Shown piece after piece: positions 1 through 12,633 of a stretch of DNA of 64,000 bases. The notes beneath the pieces are model-generated. The model did no database searches, was not told where the DNA came from, and worked only from the letters and a program-made list of their open reading frames with translations. Position 1 is the stretch's first letter. Every line of letters begins with the position of its first letter. Source of the DNA: Elymus sibiricus (lineage: Eukaryota; Streptophyta; Magnoliopsida; Poales; Poaceae); assembly GCA_039707655.1 (NCBI GenBank), contig CM077676.1:374112114-374176113 (forward strand), in the 5' to 3' direction. The position numbers and the translations under genes were made by a program.

Positions 1-351
1 AGATCGACAATGGAAGCAGAATTAACAGCATTAGACACATCTGGTGGCGAAGCAGAATGGCTTCGAGATCTTTTGATGGACTTGCCAGTGGTTGAGAAGC
101 CGGTTCTGGCCATCCTTATGAACTGTGACAATCAAACAGTTATTGTCAAGGTGAAGAGTTCAAAGGACAACATGAAGTCCAACAAACACATAAGAATGAG
201 ATTGAAAGCTGTCAGAAAATTAAGAAACACCGGAGTGATAGCGTTGGATTATGTCCAAACGGCTAAAAATCTGGTAGATCCCTTTACTAAAGGGCTATCA
301 CGTGTTGTGATAGATAATGCATCGAGGGAGATGGGTATGAGACCCACATGA
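1..351 (+). CDS. 3' end of a Ty1/Copia polyprotein (RNase H region), truncated by window edge
   Basis: The reading frame is already open at base 1 and ends at the TGA at 349-351, giving about 116 residues. It carries the hallmarks of the Copia RNase H C-terminus: a STMEAEL start, a conserved EAEWLRDLL stretch, KHIRMR, and the terminal VDPFTKGLS motif. In an active element this domain degrades the RNA strand of the RNA/DNA hybrid during reverse transcription. The rest of pol lies to the left of the window. The 3' non-coding stretch, a purine tract and an LTR follow on the same strand, so this is the tail of one plus-strand element. The frame is clean here, but whether the whole element is intact cannot be judged. 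Confidence 0.9.
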   Translation, partial: RSTMEAELTALDTSGGEAEWLRDLLMDLPVVEKPVLAILMNCDNQTVIVKVKSSKDNMKSNKHIRMRLKAVRKLRNTGVIALDYVQTAKNLVDPFTKGLSRVVIDNASREMGMRPT

Positions 352-895
352 GTTGCCATGGTAGTAACCCAACTTATGTGATCGGAGATTCCGTGAAGTA
401 GGACCTGGGAAAACAAGCCAGTGGTGAACTGAGGAGAGTAATTTTACTAACCCACTCGGTTGTAGATGCAATACTCTCGAAAATTGTATGGTAGGTTGAC
501 TACTGTCTTAATGTGTTCCAAGGCTTATATATATAAGCAAGATGCTGTCCTACAGAGCGATCTTTGGAGGAACACACCTATATGAGCCCGACTGCTGGTC
601 ACAGTCTATGAGATTGGGGTGATCTCTAACAAGCTCATGAATAGGCCAGGAGTGTGACTAATATGCTCCACCCGAGGGGTCAGCCTTCGGCAGTCTAGTA
701 CTAGTAAGACCTGTGGTGAAACTTCTTTACGCCAAACTGACAATTCAAGGCATAGTCCATTGTTCAGTTGTGAAGGAGTGTAGCTACTTGCTCTAGGTGG
801 AGTTCAACCTTAACCGGTCTCCACTGAAATACTGGTATATCAAAACAGTGTTTGGAACAAAGGACAAAATGGGCCCTTGAGATCTGGTGGGGGAT
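352..895 (+). other. 3' non-coding region of the Copia element, ending in a polypurine tract
   Basis: There is no open frame after the RNase H stop. The stretch leads to a purine-rich run (GGTGGGGGA, about 886-894) directly before the LTR, the position expected for the plus-strand primer of an LTR retrotransposon. Confidence 0.6.
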
Positions 896-1746
896 TATTG
901 AAATATGAGTTGGGCCTAGGGCCCATCTAACAATTTCAGAAAAATCTCTAAGGGCCCATGTGGGTATATGGCACTAGGTGTGGTGGGAAGTTTAGTCCCA
1001 TACCGCTAGTGGAGAAGGAGTTGGACCTCCTTATAAGGGATTCTCTTCCACATGCTATTGGAGCTTGAGAAGAGAAGTGGTTCCCGCGCGCCCCTCCTCC
1101 GCCGCCCGCCTCGCCCCGACGCGTCGCGCCGCGGGTTGCGGGATTGAGCCGAGCTGAGCTCACACCTATGCGCTTCGCCGGGCCTATATATATGTGAGGC
1201 GCTGCGAACCCTAGCCGTCACGCGAAACATATCGCGTCTGCCTCCACGCACACGTCGTTTCAGTGCTGCTGCTGCCGCCGGCGACTCCATCCCGTTCACC
1301 GCGTACACGGTTGACGGGAGAGCAGGCTTCCGAAACCCCGCCTCTCCGGATCCTGTACGGGAGAGGGGCGATTAGGTTTTTGAGGAGCGACTACGCGACT
1401 GCTCGCCTCCGTTCGTCTGCTTCCTCTACGTCCGCATCGCCTTCGGCATCACCATGTCCACGGACGCCGAATGTGCCGCTGCTGAGAAGCTGGAAGCCGA
1501 CAAGAAGGCCGCCGAGGACGCTGCTGCCGCCGCCGCTCTGCCTGGCCGATTGGAGGGTATAACATGTTTATCCCTCTCCTGTTAATTTCTGTCTTAGCTG
1601 TACTAGCTATGTGCGTAGATGTTTCTACTATATGCGTAGTACATGCTAGTCTGGTTCATAATCAGTATGTCAGTAATTTAGTCAATGCCATGCTAGTGAT
1701 TTATTCATGGATTAAATTAATCAAAAAATTGTCTATTTACTCAGCA
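896..1746 (+). mobile_element. 3' LTR of the left-edge Copia element (ends approximate)
   Basis: The LTR is taken to begin just after the purine tract at TATTGAAATATGAG, where a canonical copy would start with TG; the first dinucleotide appears mutated. It runs to about 1746 (TCAGCA). A TATA-like CTATATATATG lies at 1184-1194, followed by GC-rich leader sequence. A short frame from the ATG at 1454 (rich in Ala, Glu and Lys, about 42 codons) lies in its 3' part. No target duplication can be checked because the left end of the element is outside the window, so the right boundary is an estimate. Confidence 0.6.
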
Positions 1747-2357
1747 TAATATATGGTGTCAGACCAAGTCCTGACAGTCACTAATGAATCAGAAGTCCAG
1801 TTATATTGCTTTAAAAGACCAAGTCATCAATCTCCTGCTCCATCGGGTGTGCATTCACACCATGTGTTTGATGCCTACCTTTTCACTCCAGAAGGTAAAG
1901 AAAAATAATATCAAACACAATCATACACGAGCATTATGATACAAGAACAATACTCGTATAAATCTATTAAAAACCCAATACTCCAGGTGAACGCAACAAA
2001 ATATAGTCAGTTTCTTCTATAATTTCTACTTATTTACTGATTACTGCTAATTTTCATGATAAAATAACATTCATGGATGTGTGGGTAAAAATAACTAAAT
2101 TAACACTCCAAAATGCTTTTAAAATAGTTTTATTAGAGCATCGATTTTGTTATTTTGCCCAGACCTCCGTGAATGTAATTTCATCACAAAATTTACATGC
2201 AGGAAGATAATTCAACAATATTTGTTGCCAATTTTTTAAAGATTTTTTTACTAGTTTTTATGATATTACTGTTGATGAGGGTGCATTTGAGCTCAACCTT
2301 AGAAGCTCCATGTCCCACCCATCTAGCCATTCAACTCATGATTGCTTGTCTACAGTA
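1747..2357. other. Intergenic DNA, nothing recognised
   Basis: AT-rich sequence without a credible open frame or a repeat I recognise. A sequence near 2280-2340 leads into the Harbinger-type MITE. Confidence 0.5.
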
Positions 2358-2360
2358 TTA

Positions 2361-2794
2361 GGGCATCTCTAACGCTGGCAAATTCCTACGGTATATGTCC
2401 GTTTTTGTGTCCGGACATGGTCCGCGGACATGATATGGGAGGGAGCCATCCAACGCTAATTACAAAGTATCCGGCTGGGAGGAGAAAAAGTAGGTGGGGA
2501 CCATGCATGTGGTGGGATATTATGGTGTGGTGTCCGGTTGGGAGGAGAGAGAGGAGAGGGGGACCATGCATGTGCAGAGAGAGAGAAGAGGGGAGACCAC
2601 GCGGAGGCTTTTGGTTGGTCAAGCGAATGTCCGGACTTCGGTATATCTCCCCCATGTTTGTCTCCACTTTGCCGGAAAACGGACGTCCGGACCACTTCGC
2701 GGACCGATGCAGGACCGCGTTGGATCGCAAAAGTGAACAAAAATGTCCGGTCAGACATATACCTGAGTTTTGCAGGTCTTCCTTGGAGATGCCC
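2361..2794. mobile_element. Non-autonomous PIF/Harbinger-type element (434 bp)
   Basis: The ends are GGGCATCTCT at 2361 and GGAGATGCCC at 2785-2794, which are inverted repeats. The similarity continues inward with mismatches for about 60 bases (GTATATGTCC near the left end against its complement near 2755). The element is flanked by the 3-bp target duplication TTA at 2358-2360 and 2795-2797, the size and sequence preferred by PIF/Harbinger elements. There is no transposase, so it depends on a partner elsewhere. Open frames crossing it are chance. Confidence 0.8.
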
Positions 2795-3393
2795 TTAGAG
2801 CATGTACCGCCGGGCCTCTCATACCCGTCTCAAACGCCTGGGCAGGCCATCCGGTCATTGACCGGTCGCAAAAAAGCGACCCAACCGGACGCCTCAAACC
2901 ACACCCAAACGCCCGGGCTGACCGGCACCCCTCATATCCAGCCCAAATATAGGGCGGATATGGGACGGCCCGGGCACGCCCGGGCGCGTCCGCCTGACAG
3001 GCCCGGCCCACCACCGACCCCACCGCTGCCCCACAAAAAACCCCAATCCGGGCACACCGCTACGAACCCTAGCTCACTCTCTCCCTTTCTCTCGCTCTGT
3101 CCACTCCTCTCCCTCTCCGATTCCGATCCCATCCACCACGATGAGCAGCTCTGGCAGCGACTCCGGCTCCGTGCTCCACTACGAGGAGGAGATGGCCCTT
3201 CGCATTGCGCTGGAGCGGTCCAAGGTGGAGACCGGTGGCAGCTCCGGATCTGGAGCATCGCCACAACTCCCGCGCCGGCGCAGCGCGGACGCCGCCGGTG
3301 CTGGACCCTCCCGGCCCGCGCTTAGCGACTCTAGGACAGCGCAGTCCGCACCGGCCGCCCCGCGTCGTCTCCTTCCCCCGCCGGCCGCTCCTC

Positions 3394-5364
3394 TGTAGGA
3401 GATATTCCGTAGAGGCAATAATAAATGTTATTATTTATCCCCATGTTCATAATTAAGTTTATATTCCGTGCTATAACTGCTATGGTTCTCGAGTCTACAA
3501 TAACCACGAGGCTCGGAGGAAGACTCATATGCACGTGTGGAATAATAAACGGTAAAATGTATTCCTAGTCTGGCCTCTAAGACTAGCTCAAGTGTTGCAT
3601 GATGGTTCTGTTTTCCTAATCATGGGCATGACTATGCCGGCAACTTTGAGGGCACATTGTTAGAAGAACACTTGTGTTGAATCGACCCGAATTGATGTTA
3701 TGCTATGAGATACATTCGTCACAAGTTAATGGTTAATAACATAGAGAAAGTTTATGTTTGCATAATTCCTCAGACCATGAGAGTATCGAGTTTCTTCATG
3801 CTTGATTCATGAACTTTGGGGTTTGTTAAACGTCATCCGTAACTGGGTGGCTATTACGGCGGCTTACGGGTTCATGGGAAAGTATGTCAAGTAACTTGAT
3901 AGCTCAAGATTGGGATTTGCTCCTCTGACGATGGAGAGATATCTCTGGGCCCTCTCGGTGTTACGGTATCCACCATCGTCTTGCCAGACACAATGTGATT
4001 TGATCACAGGGATGCCGGAACACGGGAACGAGAAAAGAGAACAAAACCGGTAATGAGGTAACTGGCATAGTGGACAAGTTGTTGATCCACAGGGATGCCG
4101 ATAAATCTCACCTCGGGTATTTGTAACATATCGCGAAGCAACAGGAATAGCACACGGCAACTGGAGGTTCACTCGAATATTTATTCGTGTGGGTATAGGG
4201 GTCAATATGGGTGTCCACGGCTCCGATGTTGATCATTGATCGGAAAGTGTTCCGGTCATGTCTATACTTCACCGAACCTATAGGGTCACACGCTTAAGGG
4301 TCATCTATCTGCTGAATACTAGATAGGGAGTCTAAGAGAAAGTCATCGGAAAAGTTTCGGAGACAACGGAAGAGTTCCGGAGAGAGAACACCGGAATAGT
4401 TTCGGTAAAACTGAAAGGTTGTTTCGGAGTATATTATTAAGTCAAAATGGTTTCGGCACACGCCTGGAAATTCTTAGAGGGTGCCAGAATTGTTCTGGGA
4501 ACTTCTGGGATTTTTTCGGAGAAAAAACCCGGAAATGTTCCGGAGCTGCCGGAACCGCTTTGGTTGCTTTTCGCAGATGAAAATCACTAATCCGGAATTG
4601 TTTCGGAACGCGTCCAAAATTATTTTAGTGGGTACTGGAATTATTCTAAGACCTACAGAAATATTTTCGGATTTAAGAGTCGCGGAAAAATGTTTCTGTG
4701 AATAGTGAAAAGCACTTTTTGGTGGCTTCTTGGAGAAGCCACCTTGAGGGCCTTTTGGTATTTTCCCCTGTTGGCTTCTTGGAGAAGCCACCCTTGGGCT
4801 TGGCCTATATATAGGGGTGGAGGGGGCTGCCCAAACACACTCACTCTCTCATACACAATGCCATGTCATGATCTGGATTCTTCTCTCCCTCCCACGAAAA
4901 GAGTTTCGTAGAGCCGAAAGGCTATCTGGGTTCCGGCGAGAACTAGTTCTGGACGGCGAAGCCCTGCCGGATAGATGACACCGTATGTGTGCAACCCCGT
5001 AGAGAGGTCATAGGTTTGATCTTTTTGCCCGAGGGACTGTTCGAGGGTGCCTCCCGAAGGGCTGTCCGAGTGACCGTCCGGGTTTTGAGGGTCCTCCCGA
5101 AGGGCTGTCCGTGACACCGTCCGAGGGACTGTCCGACCGCCTCCCGGAGGGCTGTCCGACGAGCAGACAAGGGAGAACATCCTCGCGGTTGGGAGGTTGT
5201 AAATCCTAGCCGCGGGGATCTGCACCGAGGATCTACATCGACTCTACTTCCGCTGCGCTACGAGTCGGTAACGATCGGATCGAAACCTTGTATGCAGTCT
5301 TCATAGTGGTCCTGGGCTGGTGCGTAGGTCGGAATTTTTTTGTTTTCTGCTGCGTTCCCCTACA
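3394..5364 (+). repeat. 5' LTR of the Copia element
   Basis: 1971 bp, starting TGTAGGAGATATTCC and ending CCCCTACA. It contains a TATA-like TATATATAG at 4806-4814 followed by a CT-rich leader, marking the likely promoter and start of the transcribed R region. It is matched end to end by the 3' LTR, with scattered substitutions. Confidence 0.9.
4806..4814 (+). promoter_or_regulatory. TATA box of the 5' LTR
   Basis: TATATATAG sits in a GC-richer setting and is conserved in the 3' LTR at 12075-12083. It is placed well upstream of the LTR end, as expected for a U3 promoter. Confidence 0.6.
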
Positions 5365-5380
5365 GTGGCATCATGAGCCG
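5365..5380 (+). other. Probable primer-binding site of the Copia element
   Basis: Starting one base after the 5' LTR, TGGCATCATGAGCC resembles the TGGTATCAGAGC primer-binding site (initiator tRNA-Met complement) of plant Copia elements, with changes. Confidence 0.6.
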
Positions 5381-8300
5381 TGCTATGCGTAGATGCAGGT
5401 TACGATCTAGAATACATAGAAATGTATGGGTGTTGCATAATATAATTTTGTAGTAGATGAGATATATTGCTGAAAATTATTTGTGCGGGTAGCAGATGAA
5501 ATCTGTTACCCGATGTTCTTGTTGCTTCCCTGAAATTTGCGTATTTCTGATCTTGATAACGGCATGGTGGAGTTTCAAAGTTCTGGCAATCCGCGATCCT
5601 GATTGATCAACGAAGTGCTAACAGTTCATTGAATTCCATCATAGTTAAAAGAAAGATGAAATTTCGCAGACGAAAGGGCAATGTAGAAATGATCTGCACG
5701 GGGGTCATGCATATGACGAAGTTCAGTATGGGGCTCGAGATTTTATTATCTCGTGTTTCATACACCCCGCAAAGTTAATCTAGCGACTTGAATAATCATG
5801 CTTGATGATGGACGTTGGTAGTTTCGGTTTGTTTCGAAACCTTAGAAGCCTAGTAAAATAACTTTTTGCATAAACCGATTAGAGGCGTCTAACTTGGTTT
5901 TGCAGGATGTACATATGATGTGGTATAGCAGTGCTCATAATAATTTGATTATGTATGAGATGACTATATAAATGTAAATTAACATGACCTGCGTGTCTTG
6001 ATTCGGCATGATGGCTGGAGCCATATGATTGTCACTTTAATGACCTGCGTGTCAACCTTAAGTAATGCACTTATTTTATTAGTTATAGAGATAGCAATAT
6101 TATCTGGTGCATCGACAAGGTGGTGGCAATCTTCGCAAAGGTAAACACCGACGCGAATGCCGAAGACGAAGAAATTAAAGACTTCTCCATCAGAAAGGGC
6201 TATACCATATCATGCTATTATGAATTGCCTGAGATGTTTATCCCTTATGATGCACCCTTTTGATTGCGCGGTAGTCGCTTTTTATTAGGGTGATCTCTCA
6301 CTCAAAATATCAAGTTGTTAGTGTTCTCCCAAGTGTAGCACCGTCACGGCACCTATCTCTTCGGGGCATCACATGATCTCCATGGGTGCGAACGGTTAGA
6401 GAAGTGTGAGGCGGGTGAGTTGAGACCTCGCAGCGAGATCACTTGGTTGTCTTGACGTTCAGGCAGGACAGTCCTGAGCTCGGAACACACGCATCGAAAG
6501 ATGAACAAGAATCACATAGAGATGTGATCGGCAAGTTTGCCTACCGATTAAAGTTCGCGCCATTTGTGTTCATCTCGAACCGTGGCGTTGAATGGAAATG
6601 CGGGTCTTGAATCACTCACAATCAATTATGAGAGATATTGGTTTGAGTGGGAGCGCACTGTAGAATTAATTTGTTTAATTCTCAGTGCAATTAATTATGA
6701 ATTTTGTCTAAGTGAAATTTGCATAATAGTTGTAGAATAAAGTCTTGCGTTTCCACCTTCCCTATTAAAATTGAACAAGCTGTTACTTATCTGGTTAAAA
6801 CTTTACGGTTGGTAACGTAATGTGAGAATTGTCCTCAAGAGTGCCGAGAAGGACTTTGTCCTATCGCATGCTTTTGGTATTCTCCCGCTAATGCTATGGA
6901 TGATGAGACTCTCGTCCTTTGATCCAAAAGCTAGAATCCCGTTACGGTCAAGTGCAACATGTTTGCTTCCATGAGACCTGAACTTTAAAAGTTTGGGATA
7001 GCTATGTGATATTCATGGAACTGAAAAGTTGTTTTCAGATGCAGGCAAAGGCTAAAAGATATGAGATATCCAAAGCAATGTTTGTTTGCAAATTATTAGT
7101 AAAGTGTTTACTATGCATTTGACTGATAAGAGAGGGATCCAGAAGAACGTCTGTCATATGATGAAGGTGAATAAAACAACAACTTAAAGAAAAAGGATAT
7201 GTCCAAAGGGTGTTAGTATGACTTACACGCCTAGGAAGTCCGGGGCTAACGCCACTCTTAAGTTGGGTGCTTCTTCTGAGAGTAGGAAAAATACTAAAAG
7301 TTAAACTGTTAGAAGTATAAAGGCAAAAAGAGAGAAGACTGGAATATCCAACTCATGTATGAATGTCATACGAGTTATAGATGTATGGAAGGCTGGTCAA
7401 AGAAATAGTTCTTGGGAATTATGATTAAACATGTTAATCACTGATTCTTGGGTATTGTGAGTTGATCACAGAGATACCCGCTCGATTGCATTCTGTTGCA
7501 ACTCGATGCAAGAACTACTATGGCCTAATAGACTTGCCAGTAATGAGGTTTAGATATGCACTGGGAACATAGTAAAAGTTGCTATACTCGGTACATTACC
7601 TATGTATTTATTTTCATAATTCATTTTAGAGTTTTTATACACTCTAGCCCATTGCATAAAGTATCTTGCAAGAAGGTTGTTCATAAGAGAACTTTTGATG
7701 TTCGGTGTCATGAATAACATAAGGGCCATACTTTCATCATGTATGAGATGTATGTTATGAATATTGATAATAATATATTACCTCTGGGTTTACTTTCATA
7801 ATTCGTTTTAGAGTTTTTACACTCTAGCCCATTGCACAATGTTTGTTGCAAGAGGGTTGTTCATAAAAGAACAATTGTTGTTCGGTATTATAAATAACAT
7901 AAAGGGCCATGCTTCCATCAAGGATGGGATGGATGTTATGAATATTGATGGTAATATGATACATCCATAACACTGACACTAAATGTCACAAGACTAAAAG
8001 AATACCACATATATGTGGCACTGCATTTGGTCACATTGGAGAAACCAGCATGGAGAAATTCCATTATGATGGATTTTAAAGTCGTTTGATTATGAATCAT
8101 CTGACACTTGCAACTTTCGTCCGAAAAGTGAAGTGACTGAAATACCGTTCACAGGCCATAAGGAACGAGCAACAAACTTATTGGTGATCATACATTATGA
8201 TGTGTGTAGTCCAATAAAGGTTATTGCTAGCAGTGGATTTGTCTATCTTCAAAAATGACTCAAGTAGATATATGGATATTTGCTTGATGAGACGTAAGTC

Positions 8301-8689
8301 TGGATCTTTTGAAATCATTCGAAAGGTTTTCAACATGAAGTAGAAATTATTGTAACAAGAAAGATTATGTTTCTGCAAATTAGATTGCGGAAAGGAATAT
8401 TTGAGTTACAAGTTTAGCGAATGTCTGATGAGTTGTGAAAAGAGTTTCATAACTTACACCTCTCGAAACACCATTGTGAGTGGAATGTCTGTGAAGATGT
8501 ATTCAAACCATTTATGACATGGTAAGATCAAAGATGACATAAATCAATTTGCCATTATCCCTTTTAAAATAATGCTTTAGAGACTGCGGCTTTTACACTG
8601 AATAGAGCGCCATCAGATCTGTTGAAATGACGTCATGGTATGGTACGCCCAACCATGTTATGTCTTTTCTTAACATTTGTAATATGGGG

Positions 8690-9830
8690 CTTGTGTAAAA
8701 TATTTACAAACCTATTCCAAATCAGACAAGTGCTACTTTGTAGGTTATCCCAAGTTATTGGGTATTCCTCCATCACTATACCGAGGCAAAAATGTTTGCC
8801 ACAAAAAGCGGTATGATTTTGAAGAAAATGGTTCTTGCAAAAGGGTGAGTGGGAGGACAGTGCAACTCGACGAGATAACAGTATCTTTGTTATCAGGTCA
8901 AAGGAAAGAGACCTTGGAAGTGATTCCAGAGTTTCCTACTGCGACTGATACGGAAGCCTCTACATGAGATGTATGGACTTCGGTCGAACTTGCAGCTGAA
9001 CCACGTAGGCAAAACTCGTGCAAACCTCTCAGGTGCGCAAACGAGATATTGTTGTTAGACAACAGTATACCTACGATACACAAGGAAGCGTTGATGGGCC
9101 CTGACTCCGGAATTGGCTAAATGCCAATATGATCTGAGATAGTTTCCATATAAATGATTCAAGATTAAATCTTGATACTCCTTTCGGAAGACTTAGAGTC
9201 TTACGAATTTTTATGGAACTATAAACTGATGTGGATAAAATGTTTTATCCATAAAAGCTTGACTTGTTGTAATAACAAGTTCAAGGAGTTGACTACGATG
9301 AGGTTGTCTCACCGTAGTGATGCTTAAAGTCGGTTCAGGTTAAACTAGCAATTAATACATATTTCAATCATGAGATATGAAACATGGATGCCAAAAGGAT
9401 ATCCATGAAATGGAAATTCAAACCAAGACTTGTATGTGATACAGTCCAAGCTATTTTGTCTATCCAGAGGATGCTAGTGAGTATGCAAACTTCAGAGTTC
9501 CAGCAATGGACAGAAGAGAGCAAAATGGAGTTGTAATCTTCGTTTTTGATGAAATAGTCAAAGGAGTTTGATTTCATCAATGGATAACGAAGATGCTTGT
9601 GGTTACAAGAAAGTAAGTGGGAGCATAATAATATTTCTAAAAAACTTTGTGTGCTTGACACATTGTTAATTGGAAATAATATAAATTTCTTGACACGAAT
9701 TAGGACTTCATTGAAAATAATTTTTTCCATGAAGTGCTTAGGCTACGTAGCCTCGATATTAGGCATATTTATCTACGAGATAGAATTTCCTGATAGGGCT
9801 AAGCCTAAATACATATTAACAAAATGCTAA
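8690..9830 (+). pseudogene. Decayed Copia polyprotein: integrase C-terminus and reverse transcriptase remnants
   Basis: Around 8720-8967 the translation shows KSDKCYFVGYPK-like and DFEENGSCKRVSGR-like pieces typical of the Copia integrase C-terminus. At about 9540-9830, scattered frames give recognisable reverse-transcriptase text such as LLIGNNINFLTRIRTSLK and SMKCLG. The YVDD catalytic motif position reads VLDT, and there are many stops and frame changes. The remaining internal sequence (5381-8689 and 9831-10661) has no frame longer than about 75 codons. This copy therefore has no functional pol. Confidence 0.7.
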
Positions 9831-10661
9831 AACAGTTTAGCATTAAAATGCCAAGGAGTGATTCTTACCGAAGTCACATGAAAAGAGTTTTGCAAGACTC
9901 GGTGTCCTAAAACAGTGATGAGCAAAATACATCATGGAGATTCCACACACTTTTGTGTTTGGATTAATCATGTATTCCATGGTATGTAAAACAACCAGAT
10001 ATGTCCAGTACTCCTAAGCAGTTGCGAGTATAGATACCAAAGTGATCAAAGTGCTGATCATGGGACAACAGTGAAAGATGTCATTGAGTACTAAGGTAGC
10101 ACTAATGACATGTTTTCTCGCAAGCAGAGATTATGAAGTGCTCCTTGTAAGTAGTTACATCGATACAGTCTTCATCAATGCTCCATGCGATTTTCGATTT
10201 AAGTTAAGTGTTTTGTGTAATACACGATATGGTGGCACGGTAGTTGGAAATTGTTCCAAACAGGTTACTGTGGCAAATTCTATAACAAAGGTTAAAGTAT
10301 GTTGACGCTTTAGAAGCGACAAGAAGATGTTGAATCATATAGTTCATTCATGAACTTAGTATGGTTCCAAGATGGCTTTGGTCAATGGGACACTATTATA
10401 GATAGTTGCTCCATAGCTCAGTCTGAGGAATCAAGGTTCGACCAGTGATTCACATATATACAAAGCCAAGTCCACACCAAATATGAATTTTGTGAAAGCG
10501 TGAAAACGCGTGGAGATGCAAAGATACACACGGAACTAAAGTTGTCTGATCCGTTGGACATCAGGCTATACCACAAGCGAATCATATTTTACACCGGTAT
10601 GCCATAGGTGTAAAGTATTTTAGCATTGACTAGATTATTGACTCTAGTGCAAGTGGGAGTC

Positions 10662-12633
10662 TGTAGGAGATATGCCCTAGAGGCAATAATAAATGTTATT
10701 ATTTATCCCCATGTTCGTAATTAAGTTTATATTCCGTGCTATAACTGCTATGGTTCTCGAGTCTACAATAACCACGAGGCTCGGAGGAAGACTCATATGC
10801 ACGTGTGGAATAATAAATGGTAAAATGTATTCCTAGTCTGGCCTCTAAGACTAGCTCAAGTGCTGCATGATGGTTCTATTTTCCTAATCATGGGCATGAC
10901 TATGCCGGCAACTTTGAGGGCACATTGTTAGAAGAACACTTGTGTTGAATCGACCCGAATTGATGTTATGCTATGAGATACATTCGTCACAAGTTAATGG
11001 TTAATAACACAGAGAAAGTTTACGTTTGCATAATTCCTCAGACCATGAGAGTATCGAGTTTCTTCATGCTTGATTCATGAACTTTGGGGTTTGTTAAACG
11101 TCATCCCTAACTGGGTGGCTATTACGGCGGCTTACGGGTTCATGGGAAAGTATGTCAAGTAACTTGATAGCTCAAGATTGGGATTTGCTCCTCTGACAAT
11201 GGAGAGATATCTCTGGGCCCTCTCGGTGTTACGGTATTCACCATCGTCTGGCCAGACACAATGTGATTTGATCACAGGGATGCCGGAACACGGGAACGAG
11301 AAAAGAGAACAAAACCGGTAACGAGGTAACTGGCATAGTGGACAAGTTGTTGATCCACGGGGATGCCGATAAATCTCACCTCGGGTATTTGTAACATATC
11401 GCGAAGCAACAGGAATAGCACACGGCAACTGGAGGTTCACTCGAATATTTATTCGTGTGGGTATAGGGGTTAATATGGGTGTCCACGGCTCCGATGTTGA
11501 TCATTGATCGGAAAGTGTTCCGGTCATGTCTATACTTCACCGAACCTATAGGGTCACACGCTTAAGGGTCATCTATCTGCTGAATACTAGACAGGGAGTC
11601 TGAGAGAAAGTCACCGGAAAAGTTTCGGAGACAACGGAAGAGTTCCAGAGAGAGAACACCGGAATAGTTTTGGTAAAACCAAAAGGTTGTTTCTGAGTAT
11701 ACCATTAAGTCAAAATGTTTTCGGCACACGCCTGGAAATTCTTAGAGGGTGCCAGAATTGTTCTGGGGACTTCTGGGATTTTTCCGGAGAAAAAACCCGG
11801 AAATGTTCCGGAGCTGCCGGAACCGCTTTGGTTGCTTTTCGCAGATGAAAATCACTAATCCGAAATTGTTTCAGAACGCGTCCAAAATTATTTTAGTGGG
11901 TACTGGAATTATTCTAAGACCTACAGAAATATTTTCGGATTTAACGGTCGAGGAAAAATGTTTCCGTGAATAGTGAAAAACACTTTTTGGTGGCTTCTTC
12001 AAGAAGCCACCTTGAGGGCCTTTTGGTATTTTTCCCATATTGGCTTCTTGGAGAAGCCACCCTTGGGCTTGGCCTATATATAGGGGTTGAGGGGGCTGCC
12101 CAAACACACTCACTCTCTCATACACAATGCCATGTCATGATCTGGCTTCTTCTCTCCCTCCCACGAAAAGAGTTTCGTAGAGCCGAAAGGCTGTCTGGGT
12201 TCCGGTGGGAACTAGTTATGGACGGTGAAGCCCTGCCGGATAGATGACACCGTATGTGTGCAACCCCGTAGAGAGGTCGTAGGTTCGATCTTTTTGCCCG
12301 AGGGGCTGTTTGAGGGTGCCTCCCGAAGGGCTGTCCGAGTGACCGTCCGAGTTTTGAGGTTCCTCCCGAAGGGCTGTCCGTGACACCGTTCGAGGGACTG
12401 TCCGACCGCCTCCCGGAGGGCTGTCCGGCGAGCAGACAAGGGAGAACATCCTTGCGGTTGGGAGGTTGTAAATCCTAGCTGCGGGAATCTGCACCGACGA
12501 TCTACATCGACTCTACTTCCGCTGCGCTACGAGTCGGTAACGATTGGATCGAAACCTTGTATGCAGTCTTCGTAGTGGTCCTGGGCTGGTGCGTAGGTCG
12601 GAAATTTTTTGTTTTCTGCTGCGTTCCCCTACA
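10662..12633 (+). repeat. 3' LTR of the Copia element
   Basis: 1972 bp, preceded by the purine tract AAGTGGGAGT. It is nearly the same length as the 5' LTR, has the same termini and the same TATA box (12075-12083), and is followed by the second copy of TCCTC. Mismatches to the 5' LTR are mainly transitions, as expected after insertion. Confidence 0.9.

Larger units (their letters stand above)
3394..12633 (+). mobile_element. Complete Copia LTR retrotransposon (Angela/BARE/WIS-like), 9.24 kb
   Basis: Two LTRs (3394-5364 and 10662-12633) start TGTAGGAGATAT and end CCCCTACA. Perfect 5-bp target duplications TCCTC lie at 3389-3393 and 12634-12638. The internal part starts with a PBS-like TGGCATCATGAGCC and ends with the purine tract AAGTGGGAGT. 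The LTRs are close in sequence: about eight mismatches in the first 460 bases by eye. The internal coding region is nevertheless badly decayed, so this copy cannot encode its own proteins. That suggests it was moved by proteins from a related element, or that pol decayed faster than the LTRs appear to have. The family name is from LTR motifs only. Confidence 0.9.

Noticed and set aside
2342..3325. A 327-codon plus-strand frame
   Set aside because: It crosses from the MITE into the second Harbinger-like element, has low-complexity Arg/Pro-rich content and no domain. The better-supported ORF starting at 3141 lies in another frame.
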